DNA from: Methylococcaceae bacterium
Lineage (GTDB): Bacteria > Pseudomonadota > Gammaproteobacteria > Methylococcales > Methylomonadaceae
Assembly (NCBI GenBank): GCA_005772825.1
Contig: SXIP01000086.1
Coordinates: forward strand, 1 to 37,882
Direction: 5' to 3'
Length of the DNA: 37,882 nt
This document shows, piece after piece, positions 8,857 through 16,572 of the stretch. The position numbers and the translations under genes were made by a program. The stretch's first letter is position 1. Each line of letters starts with the position of its first letter. The notes under the pieces were generated by a model that was not told where the DNA came from, did not search any database, and saw only the letters and a list, made by a program, of their open reading frames with translations.

Positions 8857-9954
8857 TTATTTTTTTTCTTTGGCAGGTGCCGGTGTTGCGGCTTTTTCCG
8901 GCTCTTTGGCTGCTTCTTTGGGTTCTTCGGTGACTTCTTCGGCTTCTATTACTTCTTCAGCAGCAGGTGCTTGCTCTGCGGCTTTAGCGGCTTCTGCCGG
9001 TTTTTCGCCGGCCGCTTTTGCGTCAGTGGCGGGTTGTGCTGCCGGGGTTGCTGCGGCGGCTGGCGCTGCGTTTTCCGCTGCTTTAGGTTTTTCTTCCGTT
9101 AAAGGAATCAGAATTTCCACCTTGGCTTGTTTACGCAGGTTCTCCACCATGGTTTGTACTTTCTTGCGTTGCAGGAAAGGCGTCAGTTGCTCTTTTACTG
9201 AATCCAACGGAGGTGGTGTTTGGGCACGGGAATCTTCTCTCAAAATCACATGCCAGCCGAATTGGGTTTGTACCGGGGCTTTGGTGTATTTGCCTTTTTC
9301 CAGTTTGGCAACCGCTTCGGAGAAAGGCGCAACCATTTGACTGGAAACGAACCAGCCTAAATCGCCGCCGTTTTGTGATTCCTTGGCGTCTATGGAATTC
9401 TTGTTAGCCAATTTCGCAAAATCGGCGCCTTTGTCCAATTCGGCAATCAGTTTTTTAGCTTCCGCTTCGGTTTTAACCAGGATGTGACGGGCTTTGTATT
9501 CAGTCGCGTTTGCACCGCCCACTTTGGCGTCATATTCCGCTTTGATTTCTGCATCGGTTACCGGGTTGGTCTTGATGAAGTTTTTGACATCAGCCTGGGT
9601 CAGAATCGCTTTTTTGGCGTCTTCAAGCTGGGCCACCACTTCAGGTGATTTGTCCAGTTGTTTTTGTACGGCGTCCTGAATCAGTAATTCGCGCTGGACT
9701 AGTTCTTCAACCAGTTTTTCTTTCGGGAAAGTTTGCCCTTGGCTACGTTCGGCAATTTCTTTTTCCAGTGTCTCAAGCGTGGATTTGGCAATGTATTTGC
9801 CGTTAACAACAGCGATTGCATCAGCTTTTTGCACTACAGGCGCTGCTGAAGATGTCGTTGCAGTTGCTGATTGTGTGTTGTCGGTAGCTTTCTGGTCACA
9901 AGCGGCAATGAGTGCGGTGCCTGCGACAAGTAGGGGAATGAACTTGTTTTTCAT
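8857..9954 (-). CDS. PpiC-type peptidyl-prolyl isomerase lipoprotein
   Basis: 365 residues with a lipoprotein signal (lipobox IAAC, Cys19). A SurA-like helical region covers about 45-145 and a parvulin/PpiC domain about 152-241 (ARHILVKTEAEA, NGGDLGWF, FGWHVILRED). The tail from about 289 to the end is low-complexity Ala/Pro/Glu/Lys and probably spans the periplasm or is disordered. It likely acts as a periplasmic folding factor for envelope proteins. It is the last gene of the leftward yciB-yciI-bolA group; its ATG directly abuts the bolA stop codon and its ribosome site (AAGGAAG) lies within the bolA 3' end. The Ala-rich tail makes the opposite strand look coding, but that is a compositional artefact. 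Confidence 0.93.
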   Translation of the reverse strand: MKNKFIPLLVAGTALIAACDQKATDNTQSATATTSSAAPVVQKADAIAVVNGKYIAKSTLETLEKEIAERSQGQTFPKEKLVEELVQRELLIQDAVQKQLDKSPEVVAQLEDAKKAILTQADVKNFIKTNPVTDAEIKAEYDAKVGGANATEYKARHILVKTEAEAKKLIAELDKGADFAKLANKNSIDAKESQNGGDLGWFVSSQMVAPFSEAVAKLEKGKYTKAPVQTQFGWHVILREDSRAQTPPPLDSVKEQLTPFLQRKKVQTMVENLRKQAKVEILIPLTEEKPKAAENAAPAAAATPAAQPATDAKAAGEKPAEAAKAAEQAPAAEEVIEAEEVTEEPKEAAKEPEKAATPAPAKEKK

Positions 9955-10233
9955 TTATAAACTTCCTTTGGTTTCTTCGGAGGGTGAGAGGGCATTAATG
10001 CCTAAGGCATGAATTTGTTGTTTCATCATATCGCCCAGCGCTTTATAGACCAGTTGATGGCGCTGTACCAGCGAAAGACCTTCAAACGCGCCGGCGACGA
10101 TGGTGACATGATAGTGACCACCGCCGCTACGCGTACCGGCGTGACCGGCATGAGCGGCGCTGTTATCAATAATTTCCAGCAGTTCGGGCTTAAAAGCGTC
10201 GGTTAACAATTGTTTAATTAATTCGGATGTCAT
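9955..10233 (-). CDS. bolA: BolA family protein
   Basis: 92 residues with the BolA fold signature: an N-terminal helix (IKQLLTDAF), a Gly/His-rich stretch ([20 protein letters not shown]) and the conserved helix [15 protein letters not shown]. The terminal region [11 protein letters not shown] is typical. BolA proteins partner with monothiol glutaredoxins in Fe-S handling and in morphology and stress regulation. The gene overlaps yciI by 4 bp and abuts the PpiC gene, so all are probably cotranscribed. Whether it is the BolA or IbaG subgroup cannot be settled here. Confidence 0.92.
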   Translation of the reverse strand: MTSELIKQLLTDAFKPELLEIIDNSAAHAGHAGTRSGGGHYHVTIVAGAFEGLSLVQRHQLVYKALGDMMKQQIHALGINALSPSEETKGSL

Positions 10234-10532
10234 TGTGGGAATACTTTTTTAAAGGGTTTAACAGTGACTTTGGCATAAACGCCGGCATCAATGTAAGGAT
10301 CAGCATCGGCCCATTGTTGAGCAGCCTGGAGATTATCAAATTCTGCAACAATCAGGCTTCCGGTAAAACCGGCAGATCCCGGATTATCACTATCGACAGC
10401 AGGATGAGGCCCGGCCAGTAAGAGTCTTCCGGCATCCTGAAGTTCCTGCAGGCGCTTGAGGTGGGCGGGGCGCGCCGACAGTCTTTTTTCCAGGCTGTCC
10501 GCTACATCGTCAGCGATAATTGCGTATAACAC
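10230..10532 (-). CDS. yciI: YciI family protein
   Basis: 100 residues with the ferredoxin-like YCII fold: an N-terminal strand (MLYAIIADD), the helix [11 protein letters not shown] with the conserved His, the loop LLLAGPHP and the C-terminal segment [15 protein letters not shown]. Family members are small dimeric proteins whose proposed active site is a His-Asp pair; the biochemical role is mostly unknown. It sits between yciB and bolA, as in many gammaproteobacteria and betaproteobacteria, with a 3-bp gap to yciB and a 4-bp overlap with bolA. Confidence 0.93.
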   Translation of the reverse strand: MLYAIIADDVADSLEKRLSARPAHLKRLQELQDAGRLLLAGPHPAVDSDNPGSAGFTGSLIVAEFDNLQAAQQWADADPYIDAGVYAKVTVKPFKKVFPQ

Positions 10533-10535
10533 GAT

Positions 10536-11072
10536 TTATTCCTCTGTTTCCGGGATGTGCTTGTATAAAAAAACCATTTGCACGACCATGAAAACAAGCA
10601 TCAAAGCCGGTGCGATAAAGGTTTTAAAAGTCACCCAATCATCGGTGTTGTAATTGTACATGACAAAGACATTGATAAAGCCGACACTGATAAAGAAGCT
10701 GGCCCAGCTCAAGTTCAGTCGCCGCCAGATAATGTCAGGCAGGGTCAGATTACTGCCCATCATTTTTTCAATGAAGGTTTTTTTGCCGATAAACTGGCTG
10801 CCCAAAAAGGCAGAGCCAAACAGCCATTCAATGATCGAAAATTTCCATTTTATAAATTGCTCATCCTGTAAATAAAGTGTGGCTCCCCCCATCACAACAA
10901 CCAGCCCCAAGGTGATTAATTGCATGGTTCCGACCTTGCGGTGTTTAAACCAGATATAAGTAACCTGGAGGATGGTGGAGACGATAACAACGGCTGTCGC
11001 TACATAGATGTCGTAAAACTTATACGCAATAAAAAATAAAATGATCGGGAAGAATTCGAATAGCTGTTTCAT
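10536..11072 (-). CDS. yciB: Septation protein A homologue YciB, inner membrane
   Basis: About 178 residues, the normal length of YciB (IspZ). It has five predicted membrane helices and the family blocks MKQLFEFFPIILFFIAYK near the start, WLFGSAFLGSQFIGKKTFIEK in the middle and LNLSWASFFISVGFINVFV later. YciB is involved in envelope maintenance and cell division. The ATG at 11072 matches the conserved N-terminus; the frame extends upstream to a TTG at 11099, which I consider less likely. It is the first gene of the leftward yciB-yciI-bolA-PpiC set, so the promoter should lie in 11073-11243, a region shared with the divergent DUF1244 gene. Confidence 0.94.
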   Translation of the reverse strand: MKQLFEFFPIILFFIAYKFYDIYVATAVVIVSTILQVTYIWFKHRKVGTMQLITLGLVVVMGGATLYLQDEQFIKWKFSIIEWLFGSAFLGSQFIGKKTFIEKMMGSNLTLPDIIWRRLNLSWASFFISVGFINVFVMYNYNTDDWVTFKTFIAPALMLVFMVVQMVFLYKHIPETEE

Positions 11073-11243
11073 AGTAGCCGGAGCGGGATGGTCAAACAAT
11101 GTTTGGTGATCAAACGGTATTTTTAACTTACTTAGGACTTAAGTAAACTGAAAAATGCCTTATTGTAAAATTTTTACCGGTGAATGTACATGTTTGCATA
11201 ATCGTTTCTGTTAGAATGTGAGGCTATTATTGCGGAGGATGTC

Positions 11244-11549
11244 ATGGATAAAACGATTCAAACAGAACTGGAAGCGGCGACATTCAGGCGCCTGGTCAGT
11301 CATTTACAACAACATTCAGAGGTCCAAAACATCGAATTGATGAATTTGGCGGATTTTTGCAGAAATTGTCTCGCTAAATGGTATAGCGCGGAGGCCGAAG
11401 AGCGGGGCGTCGCTGTGGATTATGAACAAGCCAGGGAATTGGTGTACGGAATGCCGTACAAGGAGTGGCGCGACAAGTTTCAAAAAGAAGCGACGCCAGA
11501 GCAACTGGCTGCTTATAACCGTAAACAACAGGCCAAACAGGATAGTTAG
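11244..11549 (+). CDS. DUF1244 family protein
   Basis: 101 residues. The block NLADFCRNCLAKWY and the following GMPYKEWRDKFQKEAT are characteristic of the DUF1244 (SMc04008-like) family, found widely in Proteobacteria with no established function. The two cysteines in FCRNC are conserved. A strong ribosome site (GCGGAGGA) precedes the ATG. It is divergent from yciB and followed after about 50 bp by the acyltransferase gene on the same strand. Confidence 0.88.
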   Translation: MDKTIQTELEAATFRRLVSHLQQHSEVQNIELMNLADFCRNCLAKWYSAEAEERGVAVDYEQARELVYGMPYKEWRDKFQKEATPEQLAAYNRKQQAKQDS

Positions 11550-11596
11550 CAAACGGCCTTGTCATCAAAGGTTAATCAACATACATAACTTTAAAA

Positions 11597-12646
11597 GTGT
11601 CTGCTTCCAGAAATCCCACTATCGATATCTTGCGCGGCATTGCCATTTTTACGATGGTGGCGGCAAATTTTAGTGCCTCATTACTACAGCCGGAGGATAA
11701 GGTTTTTCTCTTTCGGTTGTACGGCACTTTTGCCGCTCCGTTGTTTGTCATGTTAGCCGGGATGATGGTGGTCGTAACCGGCGCAAGGCATGGCACTTTC
11801 CCGCATTATTTTGAGCGCGGCCTACTCATCGTCGTCTGCGGCTGTTTGCTGGATGTACTGGTATGGCGCATCTATCCTTTACTGGGCTACGATGTGTTAT
11901 ACCTGACCGGCTTGTGTATTCCCATTGTGCATCTGTTATCGAAAGCCTGCAGGATAACGGCCCGAATAGTCATCATAGGCCTGCTGGTCGCCTTTACACC
12001 CGTTTTGCAAATGCTGTTTGAGTATCGCGAGGAATTGATCAGCGTGGAGATTGCCTCGCTATCATTCAGAGACTACCTTAGGCTGTTGTTTTCCGAATCG
12101 ACGGCGCAACGCTTGCTGCTCGACGGCTGGTTTCCAGTCATGCCCTGGTTGAGTTTTGCCGTCACCGGCAGCGTTCTGGGTAGCCTGTATACGCAAGGTT
12201 ATTCATTCGTTTCAAAACGTTTTTTGGCAAGCGGTATTACAATCCTTGGTATCGGTGTTGTGCTATGGCTGGCGCAAAATCCGCATCTGGTGATACGCGA
12301 CGGTTATTCGGAATTATTCTATCCACCCAGTACAGGCTATCTGTTTACTGCAACGGGCCTTATTTTTCTCGGTTTTTACATTGTTGAACGCACCAGGCAG
12401 CTCGCTGTCCACCGTGTTTTTTTAAAACTGGGGCATGCCAGTTTGTTCATGTACATTTTTCATCAGCTCATACTGGTTTTTATCATCACACCGCTTGGAT
12501 TTTTAAATAATCAACCTCTTGCTGTTTTTATCCCGACCTATCTGGTAGTTATCGCCGTCATGGTGGCAGCCGGCCATATATTGGACCGCATCAAGCAAAA
12601 ACATAAAAACCTGCCGTTTATTGTGCGTTTTGTTATCGGTAGTTAG
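11597..12646 (+). CDS. DUF1624 / heparan-alpha-glucosaminide acetyltransferase-like membrane protein
   Basis: 349 residues with about ten hydrophobic helices. The N-terminus (RNPTIDILRGIAIFTMVAAN) and the later HASLFMYIFHQL block resemble the DUF1624/HGSNAT catalytic family and acyltransferase-3-like proteins. Such enzymes move acyl groups across the inner membrane onto sugars or envelope polymers; the acceptor is unknown here. The start is GTG at 11597, with no strong ribosome site; the next in-frame ATG would remove the conserved first helix. The 236 bp downstream hold no gene that I can see. Confidence 0.8.
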   Translation: MSASRNPTIDILRGIAIFTMVAANFSASLLQPEDKVFLFRLYGTFAAPLFVMLAGMMVVVTGARHGTFPHYFERGLLIVVCGCLLDVLVWRIYPLLGYDVLYLTGLCIPIVHLLSKACRITARIVIIGLLVAFTPVLQMLFEYREELISVEIASLSFRDYLRLLFSESTAQRLLLDGWFPVMPWLSFAVTGSVLGSLYTQGYSFVSKRFLASGITILGIGVVLWLAQNPHLVIRDGYSELFYPPSTGYLFTATGLIFLGFYIVERTRQLAVHRVFLKLGHASLFMYIFHQLILVFIITPLGFLNNQPLAVFIPTYLVVIAVMVAAGHILDRIKQKHKNLPFIVRFVIGS

Positions 12647-12882
12647 TTGATCATTAAGCGGTTGAGAATTCGCATCTGCAACAGTTAAAATGATCAGCAT
12701 TCCTGTTAGAGCATTAGCCATTCAGGCATGTCTTCCATTTGTATATTTCAAGCCTAAGACAGGAATATTTTGATGAACGGGGCAGCTTTGATCTCATTTC
12801 CCAACATCGAATGACCGGCGTTTGATTATCCAGCTGTTTTCGTTGTCAGGGTTTTTTCAACACGTAAAGAGAGTAAACAATT

Positions 12883-14900
12883 ATGGCGATTGATTTAGGA
12901 AATATTGACGAAGAAGATAATGATCTACTCGATCTGGCGGTTGACTTAGGATCGTTAAAAGGCACATACATAGCGGCGGGACAGATAGAATCGCTTGCTG
13001 TTGACGTCTCCAGCGATGCTATCGATTTTTATCGATTTGACCTGGATACCGTCGCCCCACTTAACAGTTATATCGAGCTTTCCTCGGTAGATGTGGTCAA
13101 CTCGAAGCTACTTATAAAATGCTCTTGTACCGCTATGATGCCGTCCATGATACCTATACGGAAATCAAGCAAAGCGAACAACTACCCAATTACCCCTTCA
13201 GCTATCGCATAGACCTGACATCGCTTGCCTCAGGCACTTATGTGTTCGGCGTTACCGGTGCTGAATGGGATTTCGGTAATGCGACCGGCTTGTATAATCT
13301 CAGAATTTCGATACCTTCACCCACGCAACCCGGCAAGGTCATTAACGGCACCAATAACAGCGACCAGTTAAGCGGCGGCGCGGAAGAAAACACCATTAAC
13401 GGCAAAGGCGGCAATGATACCCTCAAAGGCGGCGCCGGTGACGACACACTGAATGGCGGCGACGGTAACGATGTTTTATTCGGAGGCGGTAACAGCGACA
13501 TTCTCAACGGTGGTAACGGTATTGTTGACCGGGTCATCGATTCAGGTGATCTGGCGAAATTCATCCTCAGCAACAATCGCCTGTTGGGTAACGGGGTCGA
13601 TGTCCTGATCGGTATCGAACAGGCGCAACTGACCGGTGGTAGCGGCGAAAACAGCCTCGATGCTTCGGCTTTTACCCTGGGTTCGGTGACTCTCAACGGC
13701 GGCGGGGATGACGATACCTTGCTGGGCGGCAGCAAGAACGACAGCCTGATCGGCGGTGAAGGCTTTGACTACCTGGATGGCGGCGCCGGTAAAGACACGA
13801 TGAACGGCGGTTCCGGCGGCGATGACTATGTTGTCGATAATGCCGGGGATGTAGTCATTGAAACCGGTACTTTTGATTATGACATTGTTAATTCTTTCAT
13901 TAGCTATACCTTGGGAAAAAATCTCGAAGAATTGGTTCTCAAAGGCACTGTGGCAATTAACGGCACGGGCAATGGCCTGGATAACCTGCTTAGCGGTAAC
14001 GGCGCGGCCAACACGCTGAGCGGTCTGCTTGGCGACGACACGCTGGATGGCGGTAAAGGACTTGACAGGTTAATCGGCGGTTCCGGCGATGACGTCTATA
14101 TTGTCGATAATGTCGGCGATGTCATTATCGAAACCTCGGCCAACGATTTCGAACTGGTTAAATCGTCATCGGTGAAATATACCTTAAGCGCCAACCTGGA
14201 AAACCTGACCCTGATAGATAACGGCATTCAGGGTACCGGCAATGCGCTGGACAACAATATATTGGGTAACGGTTTAAACAATACCTTGAATGGCGGATCA
14301 GGGGAGGACATTATCCACGGTGATTATGGCAATGACACGCTCAACGGCGGCGAGGGTGCTGATCTTATCTATGGCGACCTGGATAATGACTTTCTCTCGG
14401 GTGGTGCCGGCGCCGATTATCTGGATGGCGGTGTCGGCGATGACCGCCTCAATGGCGGGGCGGGAAAAGACTCTTTTAGCGATGCGCTCGGTGTTGATAC
14501 CTATATATTCCAATATGGGCAGTCTACTTTCTCTGCGTTCGACCAAGTCGATTATTTTACCGTCGGCAGCGACAAAATCGACCTGCTGACTAACAGCGGC
14601 GGCGCATTCGGCAAACCGCTCAGTCTGACCCGCGCCGCCGATACGAACTCTTTCGGCTTTTCAATGGCCGACCTGAATCATTTGTTTATCGACGCCAACG
14701 GCAGACAAGCGGGAAATCAGGCTTTAGGTCTTAATAGCGCGGTGTTGGTCGACACGTTTAACTTTACCAATGTCTATCTGGTTATCAATGACAATGTCGC
14801 CGGGTTTCAGGCCAACAACGATCTGGTGATTAACCTGTCCGTTGCCGATATGACGTTGCTGCCGCTAGGTGTTATTTCGGTGGATACGGTTTTTGTTTGA
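12883..14900 (+). pseudogene. RTX (hemolysin-type calcium-binding) protein, split by a -1 frameshift
   Basis: Two overlapping frames belong together. The first (12883-13212) begins MAIDLGNIDEED and encodes the start of a pre-peptidase-like beta domain; the second (open before 13119 to 14900) continues that domain and then carries many RTX nonapeptides (GGAGDDTLNGGDGNDVL and similar). Adding one base near 13100 (AACTC to AACCTC) joins them as DVVN-LEATYKMLLYRYD and yields about 672 residues. There is no Sec signal, and the C-terminus is beta-rich and ends in hydrophobic residues, as expected for type I secretion. Calcium-bound beta-roll folding outside the cell is the known role of such repeats. 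No T1SS genes lie nearby. The frameshift may be a real mutation or a base-call error; the long intact second frame favours a recent event. Confidence 0.8.
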
Positions 14901-15063
14901 TTGCTTTGAATCAGGAATTCTGATTGTGACAATAAATTTCTCTTTAAGCAGTTATATCGATAGACTAGCATTGGACTGAACGAAGGCGTAGCGGATTATC
15001 GAAAGCAACTTACAGGACCCGCCTTGTTTGCATTTATTTCACTCAAAACTTAAGGAGCCTGCC

Positions 15064-15348
15064 ATGGCAAACGAAGGTTATCACGAACCCATAGACGAAT
15101 TGTCCGATGAAACCCGCGATATGCATCGGGCGATTACGTCGCTGATGGAAGAACTGGAAGCGGTGGACTGGTATAACCAGCGCGTCGATGCCTGCAAAGA
15201 CGCCGATCTGAAAGCGATACTGGCGCATAACCGCGATGAGGAGAAAGAACATGCGGCGATGGTGCTGGAATGGATACGCCGCAAAGACCCGAAGATGGAT
15301 AAAGAGCTGCGAGATTACCTGTTTACCGATAAGCCGATCGCGCATTGA
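15064..15348 (+). CDS. Encapsulated-ferritin-like (EncFtn) protein without a targeting tail
   Basis: 94 residues, two long helices. The blocks HRAITSLMEELEAVDWYNQR and LAHNRDEEKEHAAMVLEW correspond to the EncFtn family, in which an annular decamer forms di-iron ferroxidase sites between subunits. The expected iron ligands are present: E30, E60 and H63, with E29, E32, W36 and Y37 at entry-site positions (numbering by analogy with the Rhodospirillum rubrum protein from memory). The protein stops at DYLFTDKPIAH and has no C-terminal encapsulin-loading peptide, and no encapsulin shell gene lies in this window. The start is fixed by AAGGAG eight bases before the ATG. It is followed 9 bp downstream by a class V PLP enzyme gene. 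Confidence 0.85.
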   Translation: MANEGYHEPIDELSDETRDMHRAITSLMEELEAVDWYNQRVDACKDADLKAILAHNRDEEKEHAAMVLEWIRRKDPKMDKELRDYLFTDKPIAH

Positions 15349-15357
15349 TTGAATACC

Positions 15358-16479
15358 ATGAAACATCCTGAATTTCCCCTAATCGATGAATTAATCTACC
15401 TTAACCATGCCGCCGTAGGGCCCTGGCCTAAAAGAACCGGTGCGGCGGTGATCAAGTTTGCCGAGCAAAACACTCGCTACGGCTCACACTTTTACCCGGA
15501 TTGGCTGAACAAGGAAGCCGAATTGCGTACACAGTTGCAGGTACTATTAAACGCCCCTTCCGCTGATGATATCGCCCTGGTTAAAAACACCTCGGAAGCC
15601 TTGTCCTTTGTCGCTTACGGTTTGACGTGGCGGGCAGGGGACAATATTGTCTCCAGCAATGAGGAGTTTCCCTCCAACCGGCTGCCCTGGCAATCCCTGA
15701 GTGATCAGGGTGTGGAATTTCGTCAGGCCGATCTACGCAGCGCGGCGACGCCTGAAGAGGCCTTGTTTGCGCTGGTCGATGACAACACGCGCTTGTTGAC
15801 CATCAGTTCGATACAATTTGCTTCGGGGTTAAGGATGGACCTGGAACGAATCGGCGCGTTCTGCAAGCAGCGTGGCATTTTGTTTTGCATTGACGCGATT
15901 CAGAGTCTGGGCGCGGTGCAGTTCGATGTGCAGGCTTACCAAGCGGATTTCGTGATGGCCGATGGGCATAAATGGATGTTCGGCCCGGAAGGTTTGGGCG
16001 TTTTTTACACCACGCCGGAAGCCAGGGACAAGCTGAAGCTGACGCAGTACGGCTGGCACATGATGAAAGATATCCATAATTATGAAAACAAGCCCTGGGA
16101 AATTCACCCCACCGCCCGCCGCTTTGAGTGCGGCAGTCCCAATATGTTGGGTATCCATGCTTTTTCGGCCAGTTTATCCCTGTTGCTGGAAACCGGTATG
16201 GACGCGATTGAAGCGCTGGTGATTGAAAGGTCCGATTATCTAAAAGAAGCGATTGCTAAAAGCGCACATCTGGAATTATTGTCGGAGCGGCATAGCGCGT
16301 TGAAATCCGGTATCGTCATCTTTAAACACCGGACTATTGCAAACAACCTGCTCTATAAGCATTTGCAGGAAAACGGCGTGGTTTGCGCCTTGCGCGGCGG
16401 CGGTCTTCGATTTTCGCCGCATTTTTATAATACCTTTGAGGAAATTGACCGGGCGCTTGGGTTGATTGCGTTGTTATAG
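15358..16479 (+). CDS. Class V aminotransferase-fold PLP enzyme
   Basis: 373 residues of the cysteine desulfurase / isopenicillin-N-epimerase-like fold. The PLP lysine is K205 in ADGHKWMFGPEG, and D179 in CIDAIQS is the residue that contacts the pyridine nitrogen. The C-terminal region reads CALRGGGLRFSPHFYNT, so the active-site Cys loop of SufS (RxGHHCA) is absent; cysteine desulfurase activity is therefore doubtful, and the substrate is unknown. The ATG at 15358 was preferred over the TTG at 15349. The short gap to the ferritin-like gene suggests cotranscription. Confidence 0.85.
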   Translation: MKHPEFPLIDELIYLNHAAVGPWPKRTGAAVIKFAEQNTRYGSHFYPDWLNKEAELRTQLQVLLNAPSADDIALVKNTSEALSFVAYGLTWRAGDNIVSSNEEFPSNRLPWQSLSDQGVEFRQADLRSAATPEEALFALVDDNTRLLTISSIQFASGLRMDLERIGAFCKQRGILFCIDAIQSLGAVQFDVQAYQADFVMADGHKWMFGPEGLGVFYTTPEARDKLKLTQYGWHMMKDIHNYENKPWEIHPTARRFECGSPNMLGIHAFSASLSLLLETGMDAIEALVIERSDYLKEAIAKSAHLELLSERHSALKSGIVIFKHRTIANNLLYKHLQENGVVCALRGGGLRFSPHFYNTFEEIDRALGLIALL

Positions 16480-16572
16480 AATAACCGCCATCCTGTTCTT
16501 TGCTTTGAACGCTTGTTTTAAAGTGCTGTTGTTATGATTTGCCCCGGAGCGACCTGCCAATTGAAAAACATC

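Noticed and set aside
8828-9340. Long open frame on the plus strand opposite the PpiC lipoprotein gene
   Set aside because: It mirrors the Ala/Pro/Glu-rich tail of the minus-strand gene, has no ribosome site or family signature, and the opposite frame has clear PpiC motifs.
12883-13212. A separate small protein gene ahead of the RTX gene
   Set aside because: The end of the frame turns non-homologous at 13100 and one inserted base joins it smoothly with the RTX frame, so it is one gene split by a frameshift.
15358-16479. Cysteine desulfurase (IscS/SufS)
   Set aside because: The fold is right but the C-terminal Cys loop RxGHHCA is missing, so a more general class V assignment is safer.
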